Made by a program: the position numbers and the translations under genes. From Sphingobacterium phlebotomi (GTDB lineage Bacteria > Bacteroidota > Bacteroidia > Sphingobacteriales > Sphingobacteriaceae): a DNA stretch of 64,000 nucleotides. Shown here piece after piece: positions 16,919-25,492 of this stretch. The first letter of the stretch is position 1, and each line of letters opens with the position of its first letter. The stretch lies in the NCBI RefSeq assembly GCF_008180195.1, contig NZ_VTAV01000012.1, positions 1-64,000 of the forward strand, read 5' to 3'. A model generated the notes under the pieces. The model saw only the letters and a list, made by a program, of their open reading frames with translations, did no database searches and was not told the origin of the DNA.

Positions 16919-19900
16919 TTAAAATCTTGCCACTAAATTAAATCCGTAACGTCTCGTTGTTGGAGCTGCTGACAAATCAATACCTTGCGTAGAACTTGAA
17001 CCAAAACTATTAACCTCAGGATCAAAGTTAGAATACTTAGGGAAATTAGGAGCAAAGTGCCATAAGTTACGTCCAGTGAGGCTTAACGTCAAACCTTTAA
17101 TAAAGCTATTGTTGTTAAATAATCTTTGTGGTAAATCGTAGCCAATAGATACCTCACGCAATCTATAAACCGTTGCATCATATACACTCCATTCAGAAGC
17201 CCCATTAATCCCAAATGTCTGTCCTAGCGTCGGATCTGGAGAAAAATAAAGGTCATTGACGGTTAATTTTGTTCCATTAGGAATCTTATTACCGTTTCCA
17301 TCTAATATAGCCTGACCTGTCTCCGGATCACCGTATACACCAGGAATAATAGCATTAAATTCACGACCTTCAGTATCCTTGGTTACCCCCCGCCCTATAA
17401 GCGAAGAGTTTGTCACCGAATACATACTTCCGCCTTTTGTCCAATCAAAAAGAGCAGCAAATGTAAATCCTTTATAGCTTACCACGTTATTGATACCCAA
17501 CTTGAATTTCGGATTCGTATCCCCAAGGTAATGTTCCTGGCTTTGATCCTCGATCAAAGCGCCTGTTTCCGGATTGATCAACAAGTTTCCTTCATCATCA
17601 CGAAGTGATTTTGTTCCACGTAGATAACCGAAAGGCATTCCTGGCTCCAAATAGGTACCGATGGTTCCGCTCAAAATCCCTCTCAATTCCGTTCTATCTG
17701 TTCCTTCGATCAGCTCTTCCACCATGTTTTTGTTTTTAGTGAAGGCTGCGGATATTTGCCATTTTACCGGACTGTTCGGCGATAAGGGCCTCAATCCTAA
17801 ACTTGCTTCCCACCCTTTGTTACTTATCTTACCATAGTTCATAAAATAATAGGTGTAGCCTGATGATTTTGGCACAGATATTTCTGCTAATAAATCGGTA
17901 GAATTTCTGGTATAATAAGTAAGATCTAAGTTAATACGATTATTAAAAAATGCCAACTCCGTACCCACTTCAAATTCTCTCGTAAATTCTGGAGTCAGAT
18001 TCGGATTGAAAGCTGTACGACTTATATAACCCGTAGGCTGACCTAAGAAATTCGTTCCGATAGTATACGTATTTAGTAGATTGTATGGATCCGTATCTCT
18101 ACCGACCTTTGCCCATGAAGCTCGAACTTTACCGTAACTCAAGATATCCCCTTGAAGATTGAATGCATCAGAAAAAATAAAGGACGACGATATACCAGGG
18201 TAGAAATAAGATCTAGAATCCTTGGGTAAGGTAGATGAGATATCGTTACGTCCACTTAATGTCAAATACAAATACTCTCTATAGTCAAACGTCGCATCGA
18301 TAAAGGTACCCATTATCCGTCTTTTAAACAAGTCATCTATATCGAATTGTTGTTGAGCAGTGTTTGTAAGAGAATAAATCCCTTCAGAAATAAACCTTCT
18401 TCCGGTCAGCTTGTCTCTATCCGTTACACGTTGGTTATAGTTAAAACCAATGACACCCGTAAAAGATATATCATCGGTAATCTTAGGAGTAAAGATGGAT
18501 TTGAAAGTTGTTTCCAACTCTCTATGATTTCTAGCGTCTGTCACCAAGGCACCTAAACCTTCATAAGCACGTGAAGAAGTTTCATAAATCTCTTTACGAT
18601 CCATAAAAGATAGGTTGGCTCCCAACATATAATCCACCTTCCACCAATCGTTTATAGTATAATCTATCGCAAAAGACCCCAATACTCTATTCTCTAAAGT
18701 TGTCGCATAGTTATTGTATGCTGACCAAGTCGGATGATCAAATTGACCACCACCTAACCAATTCAAGTCTCTCCCATCAGCAGTTTCCCACGGTAGTGAG
18801 CCATCCCAGTTACGCGCTAAAAACAGCGATCGAGCAAATTGGGATGCCGCACCATCTACCTGGTTTTCTCCAAAATATCCACCAACTTGATTGGAGTTTG
18901 AAAATGTAAGGTTTCCTCTCACGTTCATCTTATCTGAAACTTTCAAAGCCCCACCGGCAGAAAGGTTATAACGTTTAAAAGAAGAATTTGGCACATACCC
19001 CTTATGGTCCATTTGCGAAAGGGTAACGTTAAAACCTGATGTAGAAGAACCTCCTGCAAAGTTAACCGAGTTTTCCCACACTACACCTGTATTAAACAAA
19101 TCTTTTACGTTATTTTCATAAGCACGATAGGGAACTCTACTTCCCGGCTCAAAAATTCCGGCATCTACATATGTAGGCCAGGCCGGAATACTATCCAACT
19201 GGTCAAAACCTGGTCCCCATGAACCATTAGAATTAGAGTAACTAAACTGGGATCCTGCACCATAAGCGTTTTGATACGTAGGGAGATTCGCTATATTTTC
19301 TAGTGAAACGGAACTTCTAAGTGTAATAGAAGTGGGTTGATCTATTTTAGCACTACCCGATTTCGTGGTGATAAGAACAACACCATTTGACCCTCTGGAT
19401 CCGTATAATGCTGCAGCCGCAGATCCTTTTAATATGTTCATCGATTCGATGTCATTGGGGTCAAGATTCGAGATACCCGAAGAATACGCCGAACCACCGG
19501 AAGTCATGCTATTTGTTTCAGTCATAGTATTATCGTATGGAACACCGTCAACGATAATCAGCGGCTGGTTGTCTCCAAAGAAAGAAGAGTTACCACGAAC
19601 TTGAAAACGTGTAGCCGCACCCGGTGTACCTTGTGATGTCCGAATGTCCACACCGGCTACTTTTCCTTGCATCGATTTCAAGATATCTGGTTCTGAGTTT
19701 TGAACCAAATCTTCTGGATCTACACGAGCGGTCCCATATGATAAACTTCTTGCGGATCTTTCGATCCCCATCGCCGTTACCACCACTTCCTCTAAAGAGG
19801 ATTCATCCGTCGCTAGGTTAATATTAATTGTCGAGCGGCTATTCACTTGAACACGCTGACTAATATAACCGATGTATGAAAACGCCAATGTAGCATCTGT

Positions 19901-20098
19901 AGCCACATTAATCGAATAATTACCATCTCCATCGGTCTGCGTGGCATTTGTAGTTCCAACAGCCGCTACCGAAACTCCTGCAATAGGAGATCCATCACTT
20001 GCTGATGTCACACGACCACTCACTTGTCGATTTTGTGCAAACGATACCCCTACCAGGAACGTCAGCACAAAAATTAAACTGAGTAATTTTTGTTTCAT
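16919..20098 (-). CDS. SusC/RagA-family TonB-linked outer-membrane transporter
   Basis: 1059 aa, normal length. Signal peptide (ends near GVSFAQ), a carboxypeptidase-regulatory-like beta domain (about 25-100; SGRVTSASDGSPIAGVSV), a TonB-box-like EEVVVTAMG near 105, a plug domain (about 115-230; VRGNSSFFGDNQPLIIVDGVP and LKGSAAAALYGSRGSNGVVLITTK) and a C-terminal beta-barrel ending YGFNLVARF. It imports a surface-bound nutrient using TonB energy together with the SusD encoded next. It is first in a three-gene operon with a leader of about 320 nt. Confidence 0.97.
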   Translation of the reverse strand: MKQKLLSLIFVLTFLVGVSFAQNRQVSGRVTSASDGSPIAGVSVAAVGTTNATQTDGDGNYSINVATDATLAFSYIGYISQRVQVNSRSTININLATDESSLEEVVVTAMGIERSARSLSYGTARVDPEDLVQNSEPDILKSMQGKVAGVDIRTSQGTPGAATRFQVRGNSSFFGDNQPLIIVDGVPYDNTMTETNSMTSGGSAYSSGISNLDPNDIESMNILKGSAAAALYGSRGSNGVVLITTKSGSAKIDQPTSITLRSSVSLENIANLPTYQNAYGAGSQFSYSNSNGSWGPGFDQLDSIPAWPTYVDAGIFEPGSRVPYRAYENNVKDLFNTGVVWENSVNFAGGSSTSGFNVTLSQMDHKGYVPNSSFKRYNLSAGGALKVSDKMNVRGNLTFSNSNQVGGYFGENQVDGAASQFARSLFLARNWDGSLPWETADGRDLNWLGGGQFDHPTWSAYNNYATTLENRVLGSFAIDYTINDWWKVDYMLGANLSFMDRKEIYETSSRAYEGLGALVTDARNHRELETTFKSIFTPKITDDISFTGVIGFNYNQRVTDRDKLTGRRFISEGIYSLTNTAQQQFDIDDLFKRRIMGTFIDATFDYREYLYLTLSGRNDISSTLPKDSRSYFYPGISSSFIFSDAFNLQGDILSYGKVRASWAKVGRDTDPYNLLNTYTIGTNFLGQPTGYISRTAFNPNLTPEFTREFEVGTELAFFNNRINLDLTYYTRNSTDLLAEISVPKSSGYTYYFMNYGKISNKGWEASLGLRPLSPNSPVKWQISAAFTKNKNMVEELIEGTDRTELRGILSGTIGTYLEPGMPFGYLRGTKSLRDDEGNLLINPETGALIEDQSQEHYLGDTNPKFKLGINNVVSYKGFTFAALFDWTKGGSMYSVTNSSLIGRGVTKDTEGREFNAIIPGVYGDPETGQAILDGNGNKIPNGTKLTVNDLYFSPDPTLGQTFGINGASEWSVYDATVYRLREVSIGYDLPQRLFNNNSFIKGLTLSLTGRNLWHFAPNFPKYSNFDPEVNSFGSSSTQGIDLSAAPTTRRYGFNLVARF

Positions 20099-20294
20099 GT
20101 TTGTGTTTGTTTAGTTATTAATTTGTTGATTGTTGATGTTTCCTCAGAAGTTACTAACATACATATACTTTGCTCATACGTCACACATTCTCCACACAAC
20201 TACCTTTCAGCAAGCTATCAAATTAATACGAACCGAAGTTCAAGTAACTTGAAAGCCCACATCATGAACATTTGAGTGTAAAAACGTTACTACC

Positions 20295-20339
20295 CTAACA
20301 AAGAAAATACAATGGATTAGTTAATAAATTCCGTTTCAT
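20295..20339 (-). CDS. 14-codon ORF in the susC leader (possible leader peptide or gene-start relic)
   Basis: Reads MKRNLLTNPLYFLC then TAG. The start codon and the roughly 20 bases before it match the susC start context at 23 of 25 positions (20334-20358 versus 20093-20117). It lies inside the predicted susC transcript. Either it is translated as a leader, or it is the broken start of an earlier duplicated gene. Coding status is unproven. Confidence 0.3.
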   Translation of the reverse strand: MKRNLLTNPLYFLC

Positions 20340-20424
20340 CTGTGTGTTTGTTTAGTTAAAAAATCTATCTCCCATTAACAAATGATTAACGACCAAGGCG
20401 ATTGTTAAAAACTGTTAAACTATG

Positions 20425-20455
20425 CAAACATAGAAAAATATCTTTGTTCTTGCAA
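20425..20455 (-). promoter_or_regulatory. Promoter of the susC operon
   Basis: The minus strand has TTG (20453-20455), a 20-bp spacer, then TATGTTTG (20425-20432), an exact TAnnTTTG. Transcription would begin near 20418, giving a leader of about 320 nt before susC. Confidence 0.65.
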
Positions 20456-20721
20456 CTTTTCAAAAAACTAAACTAGTTACTAAAAGGGCATCAACAAATT
20501 CAACAAAACGATATAAAAAAGGAAACAAACAATACAAAATTATAAAACAAAAAAATACTGCAAAAGCAAACTTTATTTTAAACAAATGTTAAACACAAAA
20601 ATATTCAACCACAACACAACAGACCAAAAACAGATTCAATCTTCCAGAACACATATATAAATATTATATTTTGTCATAAAAAAATGACTCTACAGGATTT
20701 TAGGAATATAGAAGTTTTGCG

Positions 20722-20743
20722 CCACTTTTGCGATCAAAAGTGG
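20722..20743. repeat. Perfect inverted repeat upstream of trmD
   Basis: CCACTTTTG-cgat-CAAAAGTGG, nine base pairs with a four-base loop. No T run follows on the plus strand, so it is not a classic terminator there; it overlaps the place where a -33 element for trmD would be. It could be an operator or an RNA hairpin. Confidence 0.5.
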
Positions 20744-20754
20744 AAACAAAGAAT

Positions 20755-20762
20755 TACTTTTG
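20755..20762 (+). promoter_or_regulatory. -7 box of the trmD promoter
   Basis: TACTTTTG matches TAnnTTTG and ends only 4 nt before the trmD ATG, which would make the transcript leaderless or nearly so. The nearest upstream TTG (in the inverted repeat) is 24 bp away, longer than usual. Confidence 0.5.
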
Positions 20763-20766
20763 TACC

Positions 20767-21444
20767 ATGCGCTTCGATATCATTACTGTTTTACCGGGCT
20801 TATTGGAGAGTCCTTTTGCACATTCTATTCTGCAACGTGCTCAACATAAGGGCCTGGTAGAAATCCATGTACACAATCTACGGGATTATGCAGCGAACAA
20901 GCACAAGTCCGTAGACGACTACCCCTATGGTGGCGGATCGGGGATGGTTATGCAAATAGAGCCTTTTGCAGCCTGCATTGAAAAACTGCAAGCGGAACGG
21001 CAATATAACGAAGTAATTTACATGACACCGGATGGAGAAACCCTTAATCAAGAAATTGCAAATACGCTATCATCCGTAGAAAATGTGATTATTCTCTGCG
21101 GACACTACAAGGGAATTGACCAGCGTATCCGAGATGTATTTGTGACCAAAGAGATTTCCATAGGTGACTATGTACTGTCTGGTGGCGAGCTACCTGCCGC
21201 TATACTCGTTGATGCGGTGGTCCGGTTGATACCGGGAGTACTGTCGGATGAGACCTCGGCGCTATCTGATTCTTTTCAGGATGGATTGCTGGATGCACCT
21301 ATCTATACTCGGCCTGCGGAATGGCGCGGACATCATGTCCCTGAAGTACTGCTCAGCGGTCATGAAGCAAAAATTGCCACCTGGCGCTACGAACAACAAC
21401 TGAAGCGCACGGAAGAACGTCGGCCAGATTTACTAAACGACTAA
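20767..21444 (+). CDS. trmD: tRNA (guanine-N1-)-methyltransferase
   Basis: 225 aa from ATG 20767; a longer frame begins at 20728, but [14 protein letters not shown] is the canonical TrmD start. Methylates G37 of tRNAs with a G36 using S-adenosylmethionine. Knot-fold motifs are present: [24 protein letters not shown] and the SAM-loop [10 protein letters not shown]. The catalytic region includes [16 protein letters not shown] and [16 protein letters not shown]. Length is normal. It is monocistronic here, without the usual ribosomal partners rpsP, rimM or rplS. Confidence 0.98.
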   Translation: MRFDIITVLPGLLESPFAHSILQRAQHKGLVEIHVHNLRDYAANKHKSVDDYPYGGGSGMVMQIEPFAACIEKLQAERQYNEVIYMTPDGETLNQEIANTLSSVENVIILCGHYKGIDQRIRDVFVTKEISIGDYVLSGGELPAAILVDAVVRLIPGVLSDETSALSDSFQDGLLDAPIYTRPAEWRGHHVPEVLLSGHEAKIATWRYEQQLKRTEERRPDLLND

Positions 21445-21481
21445 GATTAATCCATAATTTTTAATTTTTTATCAAAAAAAG

Positions 21482-21511
21482 TTTGCCAAATAAAAAATAT
21501 TCATAAATTTG
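21482..21511 (+). promoter_or_regulatory. Promoter of the trp operon
   Basis: TTTG (21482-21485), 18-bp spacer, TAAATTTG (21504-21511), a clean Bacteroidota promoter. The transcript should start around 21517, just before the leader-peptide ATG at 21522. Confidence 0.7.
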
Positions 21512-21521
21512 CGCAGTACAA

Positions 21522-21599
21522 ATGATCATGAAACAAATCCATACAAACTGGTGGTGGCTCGAAGCAAGTAGCGTCGGGAATGTGTTTGGTATGTACTAA
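21522..21599 (+). CDS. trpL: trp operon leader peptide
   Basis: 25 codons with three consecutive TGG Trp codons (residues 10-12 in HTNWWWLEASS) and then TAA. It lies directly behind the trp promoter and ahead of an intrinsic terminator and trpE. This is the classic arrangement for transcription attenuation: ribosomes stalled at the Trp codons when tryptophan is scarce would favour an alternative fold over the terminator. A second in-frame ATG at 21528 is an equally possible start. Confidence 0.85.
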   Translation: MIMKQIHTNWWWLEASSVGNVFGMY

Positions 21600-21636
21600 A
21601 GAATATTCATAATCAACCAAAACCATTTTGAAAGTA

Positions 21637-21665
21637 AGCCCGGCGATTAAACGTCGGGCTTTTTT
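21637..21665 (+). terminator. trp attenuator terminator
   Basis: Stem AGCCCGGCG / CGTCGGGCT (9 pairs including one G-U; arms 21637-21645 and about 21652-21660), loop of about six A/T-rich bases, then TTTTTT. It ends 15 nt before trpE and about 40 nt after the leader-peptide stop. Confidence 0.85.
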
Positions 21666-21679
21666 AATTAAGGGAAACA

Positions 21680-23083
21680 ATGAAGTATACACTGAAAACG
21701 AATTACAGAAAGATATTGGCGGATACGACAACGCCAGTAAGCATCTATCTCCGTCTGCGGGATACCTTCCCCAACAGTTTGCTGTTGGAGAGCTCGGAAT
21801 ACCACAGCCGCGACAACAATATTAGCTATATTTGCTGTGATCAAATTGCGGGCATCACCCTAGACAAAGAACAGCTTCGCATCCTCGAGCCGGGCGCGCA
21901 ACCTGTTTACAAACCCGCGAATGAAATCAACCTCCGGGAAGAGGTATCAGCTTTCCGTAAGCACTTCTCTCAAGCGGAAATTGATGGCGTGAATGTTATT
22001 TCTTCCGGATTATTCGGATACTTTACTTTTGATGCTGTGGAGCACTTTGAAGATATCAAACTAACAGCAGGTACGCATATAGCCCGTGAGATTCCTTATA
22101 TGCAATATCACGTATATCGTTATGTCATTGCTATCGATCATTTCAGAAACCAACTTTATATCTTCGAAAACCTGTTGGCCGACGAATCTTCCGATTTGGA
22201 TCGACTTGAATATTTAATACAGAATAAAAATTTCCCTGAATATCATTTCAAACGCCAAGGCGGTGAGTCGTCTAATATGACGGATGAAGACTTCAAGAGT
22301 CTGGTCAACAAGATGAAACAACACATACAGCGCGGAGATGTTTTTCAGATTGTACCATCACGTGCGTTCTCTACCCCGTTTGCAGGTGATGAGTTTAATG
22401 TATACCGTGCGTTACGATCGGTAAATCCCTCGCCTTATCTTTTCTATTTCGATTATGGTGACTTTAAATTATTTGGGTCGTCACCAGAGGCGCAACTGAC
22501 CATTAAAAAAGGGGAAGCCACCATCTATCCCATCGCCGGGACATTTAAGCGTACAGGCGATATGGAAAAGGACGAAAAGATTGCAGAAGAATTGAAAAAT
22601 GATCCAAAGGAATCCGCAGAACATGTCATGTTAGTTGACCTAGCCCGCAATGATTTGAGCCGTCATTGTACCAACGTCAATGTAAAATCGTATAAAGAAG
22701 CACAATATTATTCCCATATCATCCATTTGGTATCCAAAGTTTCCGGCGAGCTTAACCCTACCTCAAATCCTTTTGATGTCGTAGGCGATACCTTCCCCGC
22801 AGGGACGTTATCGGGTGCACCTAAACATAAAGCACTCACACTCATAGACCGCTACGAAGGCTTTCCGCGCTCCTTCTACTCCGGCGCCATAGGCTACATG
22901 GGTTTTAACGGAGATTTCAACCACGCCATCATGATCCGTTCCTTCCTTAGCAAACAGAATGTATTACATTACCAAGCTGGTGCAGGAATCGTACTGGATT
23001 CTGACGCTGAAAAAGAACTACAAGAAGTAAACAATAAAATTGCAGCTTTACGCCGCGCTTTAGAAATTGCAGAAACGCTATAA
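21680..23083 (+). CDS. trpE: Anthranilate synthase component I
   Basis: 467 aa. With TrpG converts chorismate and glutamine to anthranilate. The N-terminus carries the tryptophan feedback site (LLLESSEYHS near 34-43, the LLES-type motif). The chorismate-binding core shows IVPSRAFSTPF, GSSPEAQLTI, PIAGTFKRTGD, FPAGTLSGAPKHKAL and YQAGAGIVLDSD. Feedback inhibition by Trp is therefore likely in addition to attenuation. trpG follows after 6 nt. Confidence 0.97.
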   Translation: MKYTLKTNYRKILADTTTPVSIYLRLRDTFPNSLLLESSEYHSRDNNISYICCDQIAGITLDKEQLRILEPGAQPVYKPANEINLREEVSAFRKHFSQAEIDGVNVISSGLFGYFTFDAVEHFEDIKLTAGTHIAREIPYMQYHVYRYVIAIDHFRNQLYIFENLLADESSDLDRLEYLIQNKNFPEYHFKRQGGESSNMTDEDFKSLVNKMKQHIQRGDVFQIVPSRAFSTPFAGDEFNVYRALRSVNPSPYLFYFDYGDFKLFGSSPEAQLTIKKGEATIYPIAGTFKRTGDMEKDEKIAEELKNDPKESAEHVMLVDLARNDLSRHCTNVNVKSYKEAQYYSHIIHLVSKVSGELNPTSNPFDVVGDTFPAGTLSGAPKHKALTLIDRYEGFPRSFYSGAIGYMGFNGDFNHAIMIRSFLSKQNVLHYQAGAGIVLDSDAEKELQEVNNKIAALRRALEIAETL

Positions 23084-23089
23084 CACAAA

Positions 23090-23665
23090 ATGAGTAACAA
23101 TAAGATATTAGTAATCGACAATTACGATTCTTTCACCTACAACCTCGTCCATTTACTACAGGAACTCGGACAAGAATACATCGTGTGGCGAAATGACAAA
23201 TTCGACCTGGAGGATGTCGAACCGTTTGATAGGATTTTGCTGTCTCCTGGCCCGGGAATACCGGAAGAAGCGGGACTTTTAATGGATGTAATCCGTCTAT
23301 ATGCTCCCTCAAAGAGCATCTTAGGTATCTGCTTGGGACAGCAGGCTATCGCCGAAGTATTTGGGGGAACGTTATATAACATGCCTAAACCCCTACATGG
23401 TGTTGCGACCGATATTATCATCACCGACGAAACGGAGGAATTGTTTCAAGGTTTTCCTAACGATTCCAAAATTGGACGTTATCATTCATGGGCGGTATCT
23501 AAAGAAACCCTACCGACATCTCTTCAGGTAACGGCGGTAGATTCCGATGGGGTGATCATGGCATTGCGCCATAACGAATATAATGTACGTAGCTTACAAT
23601 TTCACCCGGAGTCAGTATTGACAACAAATGGGAAAAAACTAATAGAAAATTGGCTAAAAAAATGA
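23090..23665 (+). CDS. trpG: Anthranilate synthase component II (glutamine amidotransferase)
   Basis: 191 aa class I amidotransferase supplying ammonia to TrpE. The N-terminus IDNYDSFTYNLVHLLQ, the nucleophile motif GICLGQQAI and the HPESV catalytic His/Glu segment are present. Its stop overlaps the trpC start (ATGA), so translation is coupled. In some bacteria the same subunit also serves PabB; adjacency to trpE supports the tryptophan role. Confidence 0.96.
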   Translation: MSNNKILVIDNYDSFTYNLVHLLQELGQEYIVWRNDKFDLEDVEPFDRILLSPGPGIPEEAGLLMDVIRLYAPSKSILGICLGQQAIAEVFGGTLYNMPKPLHGVATDIIITDETEELFQGFPNDSKIGRYHSWAVSKETLPTSLQVTAVDSDGVIMALRHNEYNVRSLQFHPESVLTTNGKKLIENWLKK

Positions 23666-24444
23666 CAATATTAGATAAAATAATAGAACGGAAAAAAATA
23701 GAGGTCGCAGAGGCGAAAAAACAAGTTTCGTTAGAAGAACTGGAACAGTATCCGCTTTTCAGCAGGACTTGTTATTCACTGAAAGATTCTGTATTGCACC
23801 CCGAACGGACGGGTATTATTGCGGAATTTAAACGGGCGTCTCCATCAAAAGGGCTCATCAATGGAACGTCGAGCGTTGCGGATGTCGTCCGCGGCTATCA
23901 GGAGGCGGGAGCTTCGGCGATATCCGTACTGACTGACCCCGATTTTTTTAAAGGCTCTCTTGCAGATTTAAGCGCTGCGCGGGACGTATTAGCCATCCCT
24001 TTACTGCGCAAAGAGTTTATCGTAGACACTTATCAGATAGCTGAAGCCAAAGCGTATGGTGCTGACATTATCCTCTTGATTGCCGCATGTCTGCATAGCG
24101 ACGAAATAAAAACTTACGCCGATTATGCTAAATCGTTAGGGTTAAATGTACTCTTGGAGGTGCATAACGAAGAAGAGCTCCAACGTAGTCTCTTTGATAG
24201 TATAGATGCTATAGGCGTCAATAACCGTAATCTAAAGGATTTTGTCGTAGACCTGAACCACTCCTATGATTTGGTGAAGACCATCCCAGATCGTTTTATC
24301 AAGGTTTCGGAAAGCGGCATATCTGATCCAAAGACGATAAATGAATTGAAAAATGCTGGTTTTCAGGGATTCTTGATTGGCGAAAACTTCATGAAAACAG
24401 GGGATCCTGCAGAAGCGATAAAAACATTCGTCGGAAATTTATAG
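23662..24444 (+). CDS. trpC: Indole-3-glycerol-phosphate synthase
   Basis: 260 aa from ATG 23662, overlapping the trpG stop by four bases; a TTG four codons earlier is less likely. A beta/alpha barrel closing the indole ring from CdRP. Signature AEFKRASPSKG, the phosphate-binding loops LRKEFIVD and IGVNNRNL, and SESGI are present. It directly follows trpG, so trpD is missing from the usual trpEGDCFBA order, and trpF, trpB and trpA do not follow either. Confidence 0.97.
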   Translation: MTILDKIIERKKIEVAEAKKQVSLEELEQYPLFSRTCYSLKDSVLHPERTGIIAEFKRASPSKGLINGTSSVADVVRGYQEAGASAISVLTDPDFFKGSLADLSAARDVLAIPLLRKEFIVDTYQIAEAKAYGADIILLIAACLHSDEIKTYADYAKSLGLNVLLEVHNEEELQRSLFDSIDAIGVNNRNLKDFVVDLNHSYDLVKTIPDRFIKVSESGISDPKTINELKNAGFQGFLIGENFMKTGDPAEAIKTFVGNL

Positions 24445-24473
24445 AGACGCAGGTATTGCGTCTCTATAAATTT
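24435..24473. terminator. Bidirectional terminator between trpC and the cupin gene
   Basis: Perfect 17-bp stem (24435-24451 with 24457-24473, loop GGTAT) with A/T-rich outer ends. The left arm contains the trpC stop codon and the right arm reaches the last codon of the convergent cupin gene, so both genes end inside the hairpin. Confidence 0.85.
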
Positions 24474-25344
24474 ATTTCTTCTCGCGTTTTCGCATTCCAC
24501 GACTGGCACGCTTCTCTGCAATCTTTATTTTATAAGACAACCATTTATCTTTGAATATCTTACGCATCGTGTCATCAAAATAACGCGTGATAAACAGGTT
24601 TCTCGCTCCCTTAATTTTTTCACTAAGAGAATTTGCCAGTGCCCGAACGGAAATGGAATATCCCTCGGTTTCATATTGTATATAGTGCCACCATCCTGCT
24701 GGCATATAGAGCGTATCACCGGGGTGGATAAGGGCTTCATAACCCTCCAATAACTTTAACGCCGGGTACTCTTCATGGCTGCTTGTTTTTAAATTCGCTA
24801 TGCTATGAAAGTTATAAGGCAACTTATACATCAAATCGGATTGATTGTTTGGAAAGACCCATATCCGCTTGGTTCCTTGAAATTGCGAAATGAATACATG
24901 CGACATATCAATATCGAAATGGTTGCGGGTTGCCGAACCTTCTCCCCCAAAAAACATATACGGAAGCCACTGCACCACTTTACCTCCAGTCACATCATTA
25001 TAGATAACATCTTTTTTTAGCTCCGGCCGAATCTTCATCAAATTGAAAAGAAACAAGCGAAGCTCTGTTGGCTCTGTACGGATTTTATCAAGATATTCAC
25101 CAAAACTCATCCTTCCCACTGGGGGACTGGCGGCATGGTTTTGAGATTCTTCTTCACGTCCGTATATGTCTACTTGTTCATTACCCGCTATTTCCTTGAA
25201 ATAATCGTAACTCCATTTCTGCCAGCACGGACTATCTTTGCTGATAAAATCCTTGATAATAACCGGCTGCCCCTTGTTGAGATAATCCCGAACAAAGTCC
25301 TTTGGAGAAATTCCTGATATACTATTTACTGGTTTTAGTTTCAC
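24472..25344 (-). CDS. Cupin/JmjC-like (cupin_8) oxygenase-like protein
   Basis: 290 aa. Pattern typical of bacterial JmjC-like cupins: KGQPVIIKDFISKDSPCWQKWSYDYF at the N-terminus, metal-binding RNHFDID (HxD) in the middle, QGTKRIWVFP, and HPGDTLYMPAGWWHYIQ, whose His supplies the third ligand. These are Fe(II)/2-oxoglutarate hydroxylases, some acting on proteins; the target here is unknown. The C-terminus is strongly basic (KIAEKRASRGMRKREKK). The start is probably GTG 25344; no ATG suits the domain. A -7-like box lies at 25371-25378. Confidence 0.85.
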   Translation of the reverse strand: MKLKPVNSISGISPKDFVRDYLNKGQPVIIKDFISKDSPCWQKWSYDYFKEIAGNEQVDIYGREEESQNHAASPPVGRMSFGEYLDKIRTEPTELRLFLFNLMKIRPELKKDVIYNDVTGGKVVQWLPYMFFGGEGSATRNHFDIDMSHVFISQFQGTKRIWVFPNNQSDLMYKLPYNFHSIANLKTSSHEEYPALKLLEGYEALIHPGDTLYMPAGWWHYIQYETEGYSISVRALANSLSEKIKGARNLFITRYFDDTMRKIFKDKWLSYKIKIAEKRASRGMRKREKK

Positions 25345-25370
25345 AAGTTCTTACGCTTAACAACTATTTA

Positions 25371-25378
25371 CAAACTTA
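25371..25378 (-). promoter_or_regulatory. Candidate -7 box for the cupin gene
   Basis: Minus strand TAAGTTTG (TAnnTTTG), 26 nt before the GTG start; no TTG at -33. Partial match only. Confidence 0.35.
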
Positions 25379-25492
25379 AAAAAATATTCCTCTTAAATGA
25401 TGATACGATAATTTTAATTTTATCGGATCCATATGCACGCACAAATTAAATAGAAATATTCTAAATAAGAAATAACAAGCGCCATATTTCTC

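Larger units (their letters stand above)
20099..20766. other. Long AT-rich regulatory spacer between susC and trmD
   Basis: 668 bases without a full gene. It holds the susC promoter (20425-20455), a 14-codon ORF in the leader (20295-20339) whose start context repeats that of susC, a second weaker -7-like box (20535-20542), a perfect inverted repeat (20722-20743) and the trmD -7 box. The remainder is A-rich and I see nothing else in it. Confidence 0.6.

Noticed and set aside
20535..20542. Second TAnnTTTG box (TAATTTTG on the minus strand) as the susC promoter
   Set aside because: The -33 spacing is poorer than at 20425-20455, and A-rich sequence produces CAAA matches easily.
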